Shown: positions 9,588-16,990 of the stretch, piece by piece
Layout: every line of letters starts with the position of its first letter
Position numbering within the stretch: position 1 is the stretch's first letter
Assembly: GCF_000376885.1 (NCBI RefSeq)
Contig: NZ_AQXR01000009.1
Coordinates: forward strand, 248,001-312,000
Length of the DNA stretch: 64,000 bases
Direction of reading: 5' to 3'
DNA from: Alloscardovia criceti DSM 17774
Lineage (GTDB): Bacteria > Actinomycetota > Actinomycetes > Actinomycetales > Bifidobacteriaceae
The notes under the pieces: model-generated
Told to the model about the DNA's origin: nothing
What the model saw: the letters and a program-made list of their open reading frames with translations, nothing else
The model's database searches: none
Position numbers and translations under genes: made by a program

Positions 9588-9606
9588 ATGGTCCCATCTG
9601 CAAAAA
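9588..9606 (-). repeat. Dispersed 19-nt repeat, copy C (inverted)
   Basis: Exact reverse complement of the core, ATGGTCCCATCTGCAAAAA on the plus strand, preceded by GGCAA. Confidence 0.85.
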
Positions 9607-9713
9607 AACATAGATAAATCGACTAAGAAGCGCATTCCGCCCGAGAAAAATCACAATGAGTTGTCCTACGCGGAACCGCCGAAAACCTAGGAATTACAAG
9701 GCTTTCAGGCATG

Positions 9714-9744
9714 AAAAAAGGTTTCAAGTTATTTACCTGAAACC
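9714..9744 (-). terminator. Intrinsic terminator, probably the original tRNA-Ala terminator
   Basis: On the minus strand GGTTTCA, a short loop, then TGAAACC and six Ts. It lies just outside the left 14-bp repeat. Before the element integrated it would have followed the tRNA-Ala 3' end directly, so I infer it was that gene's terminator. It now follows the recombinase gene. Confidence 0.65.
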
Positions 9745-9750
9745 CTGCTC

Positions 9751-9764
9751 GTGGAGCTAGGGGG
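9751..9764. repeat. Left attachment-site core (attL)
   Basis: GTGGAGCTAGGGGG, identical to 14 bases at the tRNA-Ala 3' end. It is followed by five more Gs, making a G10 run at 9760-9769. The stop codon of the recombinase (TAG on the minus strand, 9757-9759) lies inside this core. Confidence 0.8.
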
Positions 9765-11330
9765 GGGGGAAGCAGTCGAACTCAACGCTTCCCCCTTTAA
9801 CAAAAGGGGATTCGTCGGTCCAATACTCATCCAGCGAGAACCAGTCCCGCCACGTGATTTCCTGCTTGTCGTCCTCGGAGAACCACATGCTCACGACGAG
9901 CTTGTCATCGTACAGATAGACCTTGTCCACGAAATACTCGAACACTTGGTCTCGAATCCCCGGGTCGTTCACGTCAGCGTGCAGGAACTTGTCGAAGTAC
10001 GCCTGAATGCCGTGCTTGTCCTCGCACAACGACACGCGGACGTTTTCCGTCTCTATGGCATCGTTCAGGGCGCTCTTTTGCTCTTCGAGCTGCGTGAGAC
10101 GTTCCGTCACCGTATCGCTGACCACGCCCTTCTCGATGACCTTCACGAGGTTCGCAAGGCTTTTCTCCACTTCCCTGCGCTTCGCTTCCAGCGCTTCGAG
10201 ATATGCGGTGTCGTTGTGGTTCTTCTCGTAATACTCCGCCGCATCCAGAGCGAGCGCCGTCACGTTCTCCTCGTCGTCAACGATGTTGTGCAGGGCGAAC
10301 AGCACCATGTCCTCTAAGTCCCGCTTGCGGGCCTTGTGCAGGTGGGACTCTTTCCTGCGCTGGGCGGAGCAATAGTAGTAGTAATACGTCCGTCCGGTCT
10401 TGCTCGTACCGGACACGCCCTGCATGGTGCTCCCGCACTCACCGCAATAGAGCTTGCCCGTAAGCCAATAGCGCGGAGCCTCGTTCTCGTCCATGCCGTG
10501 CGCCCGCTGGGAACCCTTGCGCTTGTTCTCGGCGAACCGCCTTTGCGCCCTGTCGAAAGTCGCCTTGTCGACAAGGACGGGCATTCCGCCCTCGACCACG
10601 ATGTCGCCGTGGTGATACTCGCCGATGTAGGCGCGGTTCTTGAGCATCTTGTTCAGCATGTTCACGCTGAACTTCGCGTTCCTCGGCGTGCGCAGGCCCT
10701 GCGCGTTCATCTCCTCGGCAATGGTCTTCAGCGGCTTGCCCGATGCGTATTCCCCGAACGCCCACTGCACGAACGGCGCTGTGTTCGGGTCTGGGATGTA
10801 CTTCTTCGTGGACCTGTCCACGTTGTAGCCGAACAGCTTGTGGCCGTTGTACAGGGCGTGCTGCGCGTTGTAGTCCATGCCGCGCTGGATGTTCTGCGAC
10901 AGCTGGCGGCTGTAATACTCCGCCATGGCCTCCATCAATCCCTCGATGAGGACGCCTTCGGGTCCCTCCGTCGGGATGTGCTCGGCCAACAGGTGAATCT
11001 CGCATCCCGCGTCGCGGATTTTCTTCTTCGCCATCGCCAGAACGTATTTGTCGCGTCCCAGACGGTCGGTCTTCCACATGATGAGGGTATGAGGACGGAT
11101 TTTGCGACTTCCGACAGCATCTGCTGGAACCCCGGTCGTGCGTCCGTGGTGCCGGATATTGCCGCGTCCTCATACTCCTGCACGATTTTGAAGCCGTGCG
11201 CATCCGCCCAGTCGTGGGCAAGCTCGCGCTGCTGGTCCATGCTCGCGTCGTTCTGCGAGTGGGACGAGAAGCGATAGTACGCTATCGCAAGATTGTTGTC
11301 GTTCGGCGCGAATTTCTTCTTACGTGCCAT
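9757..11330 (-). pseudogene. Large serine recombinase (integrase) with a 1-base frameshift
   Basis: About 524 codons of a large serine integrase. The N-terminal resolvase domain has the catalytic serine in IAYYRFSSHSQNDASMDQQ and then YEDAAISGTTDARPGFQQML. The recombinase domain holds KLFGYNVDRSTKKYIPD and MLKNRAYIGEYHHG. The zinc beta-ribbon reads LYCGECGSTMQG with a second cysteine in YYYYYCSAQRR, and a coiled coil and C-terminal domain follow. The frame breaks at an A4 run (11100-11103); five As would give VAKIRPHTLIMWKTDRLGRDK without a gap. The break lies inside the catalytic domain, so neither piece should work. The start at 11330 has a strong ribosome site (GGGAGGGGG). The C-terminus ends FPPP, encoded by the C10 run at the element boundary. 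Confidence 0.9.
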
Positions 11331-11371
11331 AGGTTTACCCCCTCCCGTAATTTCTGCTTATAGGCTTTCAT
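11282..11371 (-). CDS. Possible 29-residue leader ORF overlapping the recombinase start
   Basis: ATG at 11371 is preceded by AAAGGAG with 7 bases of spacing, a better ribosome site than most here. It encodes a 29-residue basic peptide (begins MKAYKQKLREG, ends RTTTILR) in a different frame that overlaps the first 49 bases of the recombinase gene. It may couple or attenuate recombinase translation. No homology is recognised. Confidence 0.35.
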   Translation of the reverse strand: MKAYKQKLREGVNLWHVRRNSRRTTTILR

Positions 11372-11390
11372 GGTTCACTCCTTTGGAAAT

Positions 11391-11420
11391 TAGCCCGCCG
11401 CCCAAAATAGCGACGGGCTA
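11391..11420 (-). terminator. Hairpin downstream of the specificity-subunit gene
   Basis: TAGCCCG / CGGGCTA outer stem with additional inner pairs, 9 bases past the stop at 11429. The T-run is weak, so this is a candidate only. Confidence 0.5.
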
Positions 11421-11428
11421 TCCGACAT

Positions 11429-12493
11429 TTAGCTGATTGACTGCATCGCGAGCAAATCGGACTTAGTGCGTTCCATCACAGTCCGCATGTACTCGTCCAT
11501 ATACGCCCAATCAGGCTCGTTATCACTGGTGCACGGCAATGTCACAGTCAACAGCTTCGCTTTGTCCCATACACACTTATCGTCATAGCTAAACTTGTCC
11601 TTGATTGCCTTTTCGAGCACAGTTGCAAGAAACATCAACGTGAACGCTGAATCAATCTTTGCTTTCGGCTTCACCAGATAGGCATCCCATAGCACACCCG
11701 TTCTCTGCGGTTGCGCATACACATCGCCTGTTGCGATAGCACCGTTCTGCACAATATCAATCGTCATCTCAGCGGTTTCAAAATCGGCCTCGCGCCCGTA
11801 ATACATGATGCCGTTATTGCCATGTTTGGCGTTCACAAGGGGAAGATTGAACTCCTCTGTACGTTCCTCAGACACATCGAACGTCTTGTTGAAGTCCTCT
11901 TTCTTGACATCAAGCTGGAGCTTTTCGAATAAGTCCCCGATGATGAACTCCCGCCACCCGGATACACTCAACGCATGTTTTTCTCCATCGGTCTGTCTCA
12001 GACTCTCAAGGCTTGCCCCAGACTCTCTCATGACCGCCGACATGTATTCATCCATATAAACCCAGTCAGGCTCACCGGACGGCGTTGCAGGGAGTTTGAT
12101 AAACTCGTTCTCGACCTTTCGAAAACTACACATGTTGTCGTATGCATAATTCAAGAACTGTCGATTCAGCACGCCCGCCACGAACTGTCCAACGGACTTG
12201 GAAACAACATTTTTCGGAATCAACGCAAACACGCGAGCGTGCGTGACCATCGTATACGGATAATCACGAAAAATCGTATGGCCGAACATATCGACGGTGA
12301 TGGTGTTCCCCGAAATCGGAGCGACGTCCACTTCGGTCCTACCGATAATTCCATTATTCGCCGTCCCAGCAGAAACGACCAGCGTGCCATCATCTGATAA
12401 ATGTTGTGGTCGAATATCGAAGCTGCCGGTCTTCGAATCAAACAAGTCTCCGACCCGGAACTCCTTCCACCCGCTTGTATCAATCTTCGCCAT
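11429..12493 (-). CDS. Restriction-modification specificity subunit (BcgI B-like / HsdS-like)
   Basis: 354 residues made of two homologous halves, the mark of two-target-domain specificity subunits. WKEFRVGDLFDSKTG near the N-terminus repeats as WREFIIGDLFEKLQ in the middle. EPDWVYMDEYMSAVM at the end of half one repeats as EPDWAYMDEYMRTVM at the end of half two. Each half would read one part of a bipartite DNA site. The length is close to BcgI subunit B (about 340 residues, known for that family). The start at 12493 overlaps the catalytic-subunit stop by 14 bases and has AAAGGTGG upstream. The gene looks intact, unlike its partner. Confidence 0.87.
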   Translation of the reverse strand: MAKIDTSGWKEFRVGDLFDSKTGSFDIRPQHLSDDGTLVVSAGTANNGIIGRTEVDVAPISGNTITVDMFGHTIFRDYPYTMVTHARVFALIPKNVVSKSVGQFVAGVLNRQFLNYAYDNMCSFRKVENEFIKLPATPSGEPDWVYMDEYMSAVMRESGASLESLRQTDGEKHALSVSGWREFIIGDLFEKLQLDVKKEDFNKTFDVSEERTEEFNLPLVNAKHGNNGIMYYGREADFETAEMTIDIVQNGAIATGDVYAQPQRTGVLWDAYLVKPKAKIDSAFTLMFLATVLEKAIKDKFSYDDKCVWDKAKLLTVTLPCTSDNEPDWAYMDEYMRTVMERTKSDLLAMQSIS

Positions 12494-14283
12494 CGCCGCC
12501 ACCACCTTTCTGCATGGTCACGGTCACGGACTCGCCGTCGGCGCTCACGCGGCTCGAATACATCGCGGTGTCCAGCAGCTTCTCACCGAGCTCCTTCGCG
12601 TCGATACCCTGCTGGAGCATCAGGTAGTCCATCGCCGTCTTGCGGAAGTCCTCCTCATAAATCTCGAACGGCTTCTGTGGCATCTGATAGGACAGGTGCT
12701 CGGCCGGGTTGACCCACTGGCACGTATCGTCGCCGGACTGCTTCTCAACCACATCGACCCAATGCGCCTCGATAGCCGACCACTTGCCGTAGACGTCATG
12801 GCGTCCCTTGTTCTTGACTGTCGCCAACCCATCGGACTCCATATAGCAAGCGAAAAATTCCTTGCCATCCTGCGCGACACCCGCCTCGAACACGAAGATG
12901 CTCGTGGTCACGCCCACGCCGAAGAACAAGTCTTCCGGCAGCTTGATGACCTTGCGCAGGCGGTTGTTCTTCAGAATGCGCTTCATCTGCGCCTTCGATG
13001 CCTTCTCCAGCTTCTTGTCCGGCAGGATGAACGCGCACTGGGTATGCGTGGGAACGCTGTCCAGCACGTTCTCGACGATGGTCATGCAGCCGTACTTGTT
13101 CTCGTACGGCGGGTTCATCAGCACCTTCGTAATCGGCTTGGACTGCATCCATTCGCTGGCTGCATCCGTGCGGGCGTCCATCTGTTTCAAGGTTCGTCTT
13201 GCCGTCCTTGTGAATCAGCATGTTCGCGCACGCCAGCGCGTAAATCTCGCGGTCAAACTCGATGCCGTAGAGCTGCTTGGACTTAATCTCTCCGGCCTTC
13301 TTCGTCTCCATACCGCCAGCCTCGCGAATCATGTTCGCCATGGCCTTCACGAGGAAGCCGCCGGAACCGCACGTGGCGTCCAAGATGCAGTCGTCCATGT
13401 TCACTTCGAGAATCTTGTACATGAAGTCCGTGATGTGTTCCGGCGTGAATATCTGTCCTGACTCGGACTTCTTCTTGTAACGGTTGAACTCGTTGAAGAA
13501 GATGCCCATCACGTCTTCGCCGCGCCACTCGTTCGAGTTGATGCACTCGGAAATCTCGACGACCCAGTCGATGAAGTCATTGATTGCCTTCTGATTGTCG
13601 GTCGTGTTCATCTTGATGTCGGAATATTCCTCCAGCAGGATGTCAATCTTCGCATTCTGTTTGCGACTGGCTATCAATGATTTTGCAAGCGTCGAGTGAA
13701 TCGCCGTATGGAACGTCTCATACCCAAGGTCTTTCAGACGCTTCAATCCCGCACCGTAACGCTCGGCAACCAACGCGCATGCCGTGAAAATCATGCGGTG
13801 ATATAGATTCTTGATGCCGAACTCGAAGTGCAGGCAGTTGTTGATACGCGCCGTCAGCTGGTAAATGCGCTCCTTGTCAATGCTGTCGACGGTGTAGAGC
13901 GACAGGTAATAGCCGACGTGCTGTAATTTGTCGGGCGTCTTAACTTCCTCCTCGGCCTTGAACACGCGCACGTCCTCGCCGTTGTACAGAACACCAACAA
14001 CCTTCTCGTACTGCGTTTGCACAATGCGGACGTTCTTCAGCACCTCGTCCACCTGTGCATTGCCAAGGGCAATGCGTGTCGCCTTCGTCTCCAACACCAA
14101 CGCCACGTCTGCCTTGTTCTTCGGCAGATACCAGCCGTCCGGCTTGTCCGCCACGCCCGCAAACCCCAGCTGATTGAACGTCGTAAGCTGACCGACACCG
14201 GCACGTGCAATATCACTATCTACAAGCCCGAGGATATCACGCGCCAAATCACGCACCGCATCCTCCGTCAAATTCTTTGCCAT
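12480..14283 (-). pseudogene. BcgI-like restriction-modification catalytic subunit (nuclease plus N6-adenine methylase), frameshifted
   Basis: About 600 codons in two frames. Near the N-terminus, KADVALVLETKA gives D59, E65 and K67, consistent with a PD-(D/E)xK nuclease core. The methylase domain has GQIFTPEHI (276-284), SAM motif I DATCGSGGF (about 302-310) and, after the break, the catalytic NPPYENK. A nuclease fused to an N6-methylase, paired with a separate two-domain specificity subunit, is the type IIB arrangement of BcgI (A subunit 637 residues). The frame breaks at about 13186-13192, where one extra base separates KTNL from KQMDARTDAASEW. Restriction and modification should both be lost unless the shift is an error. 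Without the nuclease reading it would be a type I HsdM without HsdR. Confidence 0.82.
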
Positions 14284-14514
14284 CTACTCATCCGCCCCCT
14301 CAAGATGCTCCTGAATCCACTCGTGGATGATTGCGGCAATCGTCGTCTCGCGCTCCGCAGCCATCATCTTGAGCGCCTTCTTATCGCTCACAGTGAGCGA
14401 CAGTGAGAGGGTGGTGCGCTTCTCGTCCGCAGTCGTGTCGGCGACGACAGCCTTCTCTATCTTCTTCTGCTCGGCCTCGCGGTCGGCAGCGTATTTCTCG
14501 AACATATTCGCCAT
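14284..14514 (-). CDS. Ribbon-helix-helix-like protein, probable partition partner or plasmid regulator
   Basis: 76 residues. A charged N-terminus (FEKYAADREAEQKKIEK) precedes RTTLSLSLTVSDKKALKMMA, a beta strand and helix typical of ribbon-helix-helix DNA-binding proteins, then ERETTIAAIIHEWIQEHLE. The start at 14514 is fixed by AAAGGAGG 6 bases upstream. The stop TAG directly abuts the ATG of the methylase gene, giving tight coupling. It lies just downstream of a ParA remnant, the position of small ParB/ParG-type partners (family context), so partition is a reasonable inference. An RM transcriptional regulator is the alternative. Confidence 0.7.
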   Translation of the reverse strand: MANMFEKYAADREAEQKKIEKAVVADTTADEKRTTLSLSLTVSDKKALKMMAAERETTIAAIIHEWIQEHLEGADE

Positions 14515-14604
14515 TGCTCGACCTCCTTTAATCATTTATATATTTATACATTTATACATCATAGAGATGCATTTGTCCATACGCAGCACGGCTTTGACCT
14601 GCGG

Positions 14605-14830
14605 TTACTCCCTCGGTAACCCTACAGCCTTGCGCACCGTGTCCACCAGCTCGCGCGTCGCCTTCGCAGCCTTGCCGCGTCGGTCGAACTCGACCACGGA
14701 CTTGCCGGCGGCTCCCGCCTGAACGAACGCCTCGGACTGGGGCAGCGTGGCCACCGTCTGGTCGCCGGCCAGACCCTCGAACCACGCCATGAAGTCGCGG
14801 GACGCCTTGAAGCGATTTCGCCAGAAAGAC
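14605..14830 (-). pseudogene. ParA-like partition ATPase, C-terminal remnant
   Basis: The frame ending at 14605 encodes FMAWFEGLAGDQTVATLP, then EAFVQAGAAGKSVVEFDRRG and KAAKATRELVDTVRK. The pattern of an arginine- or serine-led helix, A..GKSV.E, then KA..E..L is the usual ParA C-terminus. Walker A, Walker B and everything N-terminal are missing. The fragment joins the primase remnant at about 14820-14830 in another frame, consistent with a deletion that removed the end of the primase gene and the beginning of parA. The RHH gene follows 90 bases later. Confidence 0.6.
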
Positions 14831-15544
14831 CAGCTCGGGGTCAAAATCCATCAGAATCTTGTTGCCGTAGTCATAGATGCCATTGTTCACGGCAACGAGG
14901 TCTTTGTCCGTGCATGCCCTCTTCTTCTCGCAGATGTCGCGAAGGGTGGCAACCGTCTCGGTGACGCCCTTCGTGGTGATTGCCATGTTGTAGCCGCGAA
15001 TCAAGCGCGTCAGGACCTCTTCGGTCGTGTCATAGCACCCTTTGTTAGGACCGCTCTCCTGATAGACGCCTATGTCGAAATTGTCGTCGTCAGCCCTGTT
15101 GCAGGGTATCCCGATAGCGTGATGCAGCTCGCGCAGGACAATGGCAATCTGCAAGAAATGGAGACCCGACAGGCGCTTGTAACGCTCCGCGCCCTGCTTC
15201 TGGTCGGGGTAGGCGTCCTTCGACTTCGCGCCGGGACCTGCGTTCGGGTCGCGCTTGCCCAAGTTGTACGCGTCGATGCAGCGGTTCGTCAGCGTCAGAA
15301 GCTCGAACTTGAGCGTGTCGCGCGAGGGCGGGTTCTCGGGGTCGATGCCCTGAAGGTAGGACAGGGCGGCGTACGCGATGATCTGCTCTTCGCAAAAGGC
15401 CACCATATCGGCACAATCCTCGGGCAGGCACAGCCAGCCCTTTTCCTCTTGAATATCAGGCGCATCTGTGCTAAGATATTTATATATTGATTTGGCCGTC
15501 CCGGAAGCTGCGCAGGCATCGGGGCGGTTTTCTTTTGCCTTCAT
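14815..15544 (-). pseudogene. Phage/plasmid primase-helicase, N-terminal remnant
   Basis: The N-terminal 240 or so residues resemble the region ahead of the D5/SF3 helicase in phage and plasmid primases, ending with DKDLVAVNNGIYDYGNKILM DFDPELVFLAK. In intact relatives this segment is followed by several hundred residues of primase-helicase with a Walker A motif. Here the reading frame passes into parA-derived DNA in a wrong frame and stops at 14552. A 330-residue chimeric protein could still be made. The gene begins 12 bases after the excisionase-like gene, suggesting one transcript. I cannot tell whether the lost part was deleted before or after integration. Confidence 0.7.
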
Positions 15545-15556
15545 GTTCTCACCTCC

Positions 15557-15778
15557 TTAATTCGTCAGCTCGACGCGCTTCACGTTCGCGTTCTTCCACG
15601 CCTCAACGTCGTCAATCTTGTAGCGAACCGCGTTTCCGACCTTGTAGTAACTCGGACCCTTGCCCTGAGAGCGCCAGACGCAGAGCGTCCCCGCGCTCAA
15701 ACCGAGGAACGCCGCCACCTCGCGCGTCGTCATGTAAGAAGGATTTACCTCTTTTACCTGCTTCTTTCCTTTAGCCAT
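15557..15778 (-). CDS. Excisionase-like MerR-type helix-turn-helix protein
   Basis: 73 residues, basic, with the HTH_17/excisionase pattern: YMTTREVAAFLGLSAGTLCVWR is helix-turn-helix, then GPSYYKVGNAVRYKIDDVEAW forms the wing. Proteins of this class direct excision or regulate early genes of integrated elements. It is the first gene of the minus-strand operon of the element, and its ATG at 15778 follows GGAGGTGGCTGGTT. Partner recombinases for such proteins are usually tyrosine integrases, while this element has a serine recombinase, so regulation is as likely as excision. Confidence 0.8.
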   Translation of the reverse strand: MAKGKKQVKEVNPSYMTTREVAAFLGLSAGTLCVWRSQGKGPSYYKVGNAVRYKIDDVEAWKNANVKRVELTN

Positions 15779-15815
15779 AACCAGCCACCTCCATGCTCAA
15801 AGTCCTTTTCGCGAA

Positions 15816-15891
15816 ACAAAAAAAGCTCCCGTGGAAACCAAAGAAGGACAGAGGCGCAAAGCCTTGTCTATCTCGGTTTCCACGGGAGCTT
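15816..15891 (-). terminator. Large hairpin with T7 tail ahead of the excisionase operon
   Basis: On the minus strand AAGCTCCCGTGGAAACC pairs perfectly over 17 bp with GGTTTCCACGGGAGCTT, separated by 35 bases that can form a second hairpin (GACAAGGC / GCCTCTGTC), and followed by seven Ts. It sits 38 bases before the excisionase ATG, so it may attenuate that operon or terminate an upstream RNA. Confidence 0.7.
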
Positions 15892-16170
15892 CGTGTTCGT
15901 TGTTTCGCCCGTGACGCACGGCCTATTCGACCGAGCGCTCGGCTCCTATTCCCGATAGCAACCCCGCATCAAGGACGGGACGGGTGCTGAGCCATTCATC
16001 TTTATGTATTCATAATACGCCATTAGGGCAATTAAAGCAATATCAATTTTCCCGTCACCGCAGGTCAGAGCCTATTTCCGCTCATATATGGGCAGAAATC
16101 GGTTCAAATAATCTTCTGCCCGCGCCCCGAACGCATCGGCGGGGGAAGAGGACGTACGCCAAGGATTGCG

Positions 16171-16506
16171 GGGTCTGTTCCAGTTTGTTCTAAAAAAGTT
16201 GGAACAAGATTTTTCCGTGTTTACCTGCGTCTTTGCGCGATTCGCTGAATCTTGTTCCAACTCCGTTTTTCAAATTGGAACAGGATTTTCCCGTGTTTAC
16301 CAGGCTTTATGGTCGTTTGTTCCAATTGTTCCAGTTTTCAACAAGTCCTCTATATATAAATACATATATAGAAACCCCTTCCTGTATTCTTTTTTCCGCG
16401 CTTTAGGTTTGACAATAATTGGAACAACTGGAACAAATGGGACATTTTCAGGAAAAACCCTCATAAATGAGCATAAAATCGAATTTCAAAACTGGAACAA
16501 ACCTTC
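16171..16506. other. Origin-like region: eight YTGGAACA repeats around an AT-rich dyad
   Basis: YTGGAACA or its complement occurs at 16199-16206, 16253-16260, 16275-16282, 16318-16325, 16327-16334, 16419-16426, 16428-16435 and 16492-16499. Two tandem pairs with 9-bp spacing (16318-16334 and 16419-16435) face each other across an AT-rich segment that holds the dyad TCTATATA / TATATAGA (about 16349-16372). Two 27-bp near-identical direct repeats begin at 16199 and 16276. Repeats plus an AT-rich dyad, next to primase and partition remnants, fit a plasmid replication origin. A regulatory region is the alternative. Confidence 0.55.
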
Positions 16507-16665
16507 TATACGTTAATAGGCTTTAATGAATGGGCCCATGCCGCATCCCTTCTGTACGTCCACCCACATCCAACCGCCGCCCGCAGGGCGACCATCCCCA
16601 GCATCGAGCGGCAGCGAGATGCACACCTGCGCTCCGTCTGACGCTCTCAGAGCCGTCTTAAGGCA

Positions 16666-16707
16666 CGAAAAAGCCCTTCAGGGTACACGAAGTATCCTGA
16701 AGGGCTT
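16666..16707 (-). terminator. Intrinsic terminator downstream of tRNA-Ala
   Basis: AAGCCCTTCAGG / CCTGAAGGGCTT, a perfect 12-bp stem, with five Ts after it on the minus strand. It lies about 135 bases past the tRNA 3' end. Confidence 0.8.
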
Positions 16708-16841
16708 AAAACGTCTTAAAACGCCAAATATGGCGTCCACATGATGACAGCCGAAACGGGAGCACCCTTACCGGGTACCCCCGAATCTATAAACAAGCGC
16801 GAACTCATTCTTGTAAAAGAAGAGTTCGACGCTTCCTCTTT

Positions 16842-16917
16842 TGGTGGAGCTAGGGGGAGTCGAACCCCCGACCTTTTCGATGCGAACGAAACGCGCTACC
16901 AACTGCGCTATAGCCCC
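16842..16917 (-). tRNA. tRNA-Ala (anticodon CGC)
   Basis: Folds as a complete cloverleaf: acceptor GGGGCTA with TAGCTCC (containing the G3-U70 pair that defines alanine tRNAs), D arm GCGC/GCGC, anticodon stem TTTCG/CGAAA around loop TTCGCAT (anticodon CGC), T arm GGGGG-TTCGACT-CCCCC, discriminator A73 and an encoded CCA. A -10-like TATACA at 16937-16942 lies 20 bases upstream. The last 13 acceptor- and T-arm positions plus flanking base form the right attachment core (16844-16857), so the element replaced but restored the tRNA end. Confidence 0.96.
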
Positions 16918-16990
16918 AAGGTCTAGCGTGTTTAATTGTATACGCACACTGGACCAAAGCAAGATGCACGTGTACCGTGTCGGAAAAATC

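Larger units (their letters stand above)
9121..9756. other. Gene-free region, 636 bp, repeats and homopolymers
   Basis: No convincing gene on either strand. Open frames here mostly translate the 19-nt repeat (LQMGPFAK, HLRWSHLQK). The region contains a T9 run (9147-9155) directly followed by G10 (9156-9165), three copies of the repeat, an imperfect palindrome around 9350-9368 (TGCAGGT / ACCTGCA), and a minus-strand terminator next to the left end of the integrated element. Confidence 0.7.
15779..16841. other. Non-coding arm of the element, 1,063 bp
   Basis: No gene is recognised. From left to right it holds a large hairpin with a minus-strand T-run (15816-15891), a perfect 12-bp palindrome CCGAGCGCTCGG (15931-15942), the origin-like repeat region (16171-16506), a CG-rich stretch without visible features (16520-16665) and a tRNA-proximal terminator (16666-16707). 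Confidence 0.6.
9751..16857. mobile_element. Integrated plasmid-like element at tRNA-Ala(CGC), about 7.1 kb
   Basis: The limits are a 14-bp direct repeat GTGGAGCTAGGGGG: left copy 9751-9764, right copy 16844-16857 inside the tRNA 3' end. Between them every gene is on the minus strand: serine recombinase, two-subunit restriction-modification system, ribbon-helix-helix protein, ParA and primase remnants, excisionase-like protein, then a repeat-rich origin-like region next to the tRNA. Partition and primase remnants plus an origin-like region point to a former plasmid or satellite. Three of its coding units are broken, so it is probably immobile now. Confidence 0.85.

Noticed and set aside
9376-9654. 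92-codon minus-strand frame in the gene-free region
   Set aside because: Its sequence is largely the translated 19-nt repeat (LQMGPFAK, HLRWSHLQK) and it has no ribosome site.
10439-11221. 260-codon minus-strand frame in the third phase of the recombinase
   Set aside because: Arg/Gly/Pro-rich translation typical of an off-frame in high-GC DNA.
10336-11277. 313-codon plus-strand frame across the recombinase
   Set aside because: Shadow frame; leucine/valine/arginine-rich with no family features, while the opposite strand has clear resolvase and recombinase domains.
12297-13286. 329-codon plus-strand frame across the methylase gene
   Set aside because: Antisense shadow of a GC-rich coding region; the minus-strand frame holds the methylase motifs.
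12480-14283. Programmed frameshift in the methylase gene
   Set aside because: The break lies at CCTTGAAACAG, not a recognised slippery heptamer, with no downstream structure; mutation or error is simpler.
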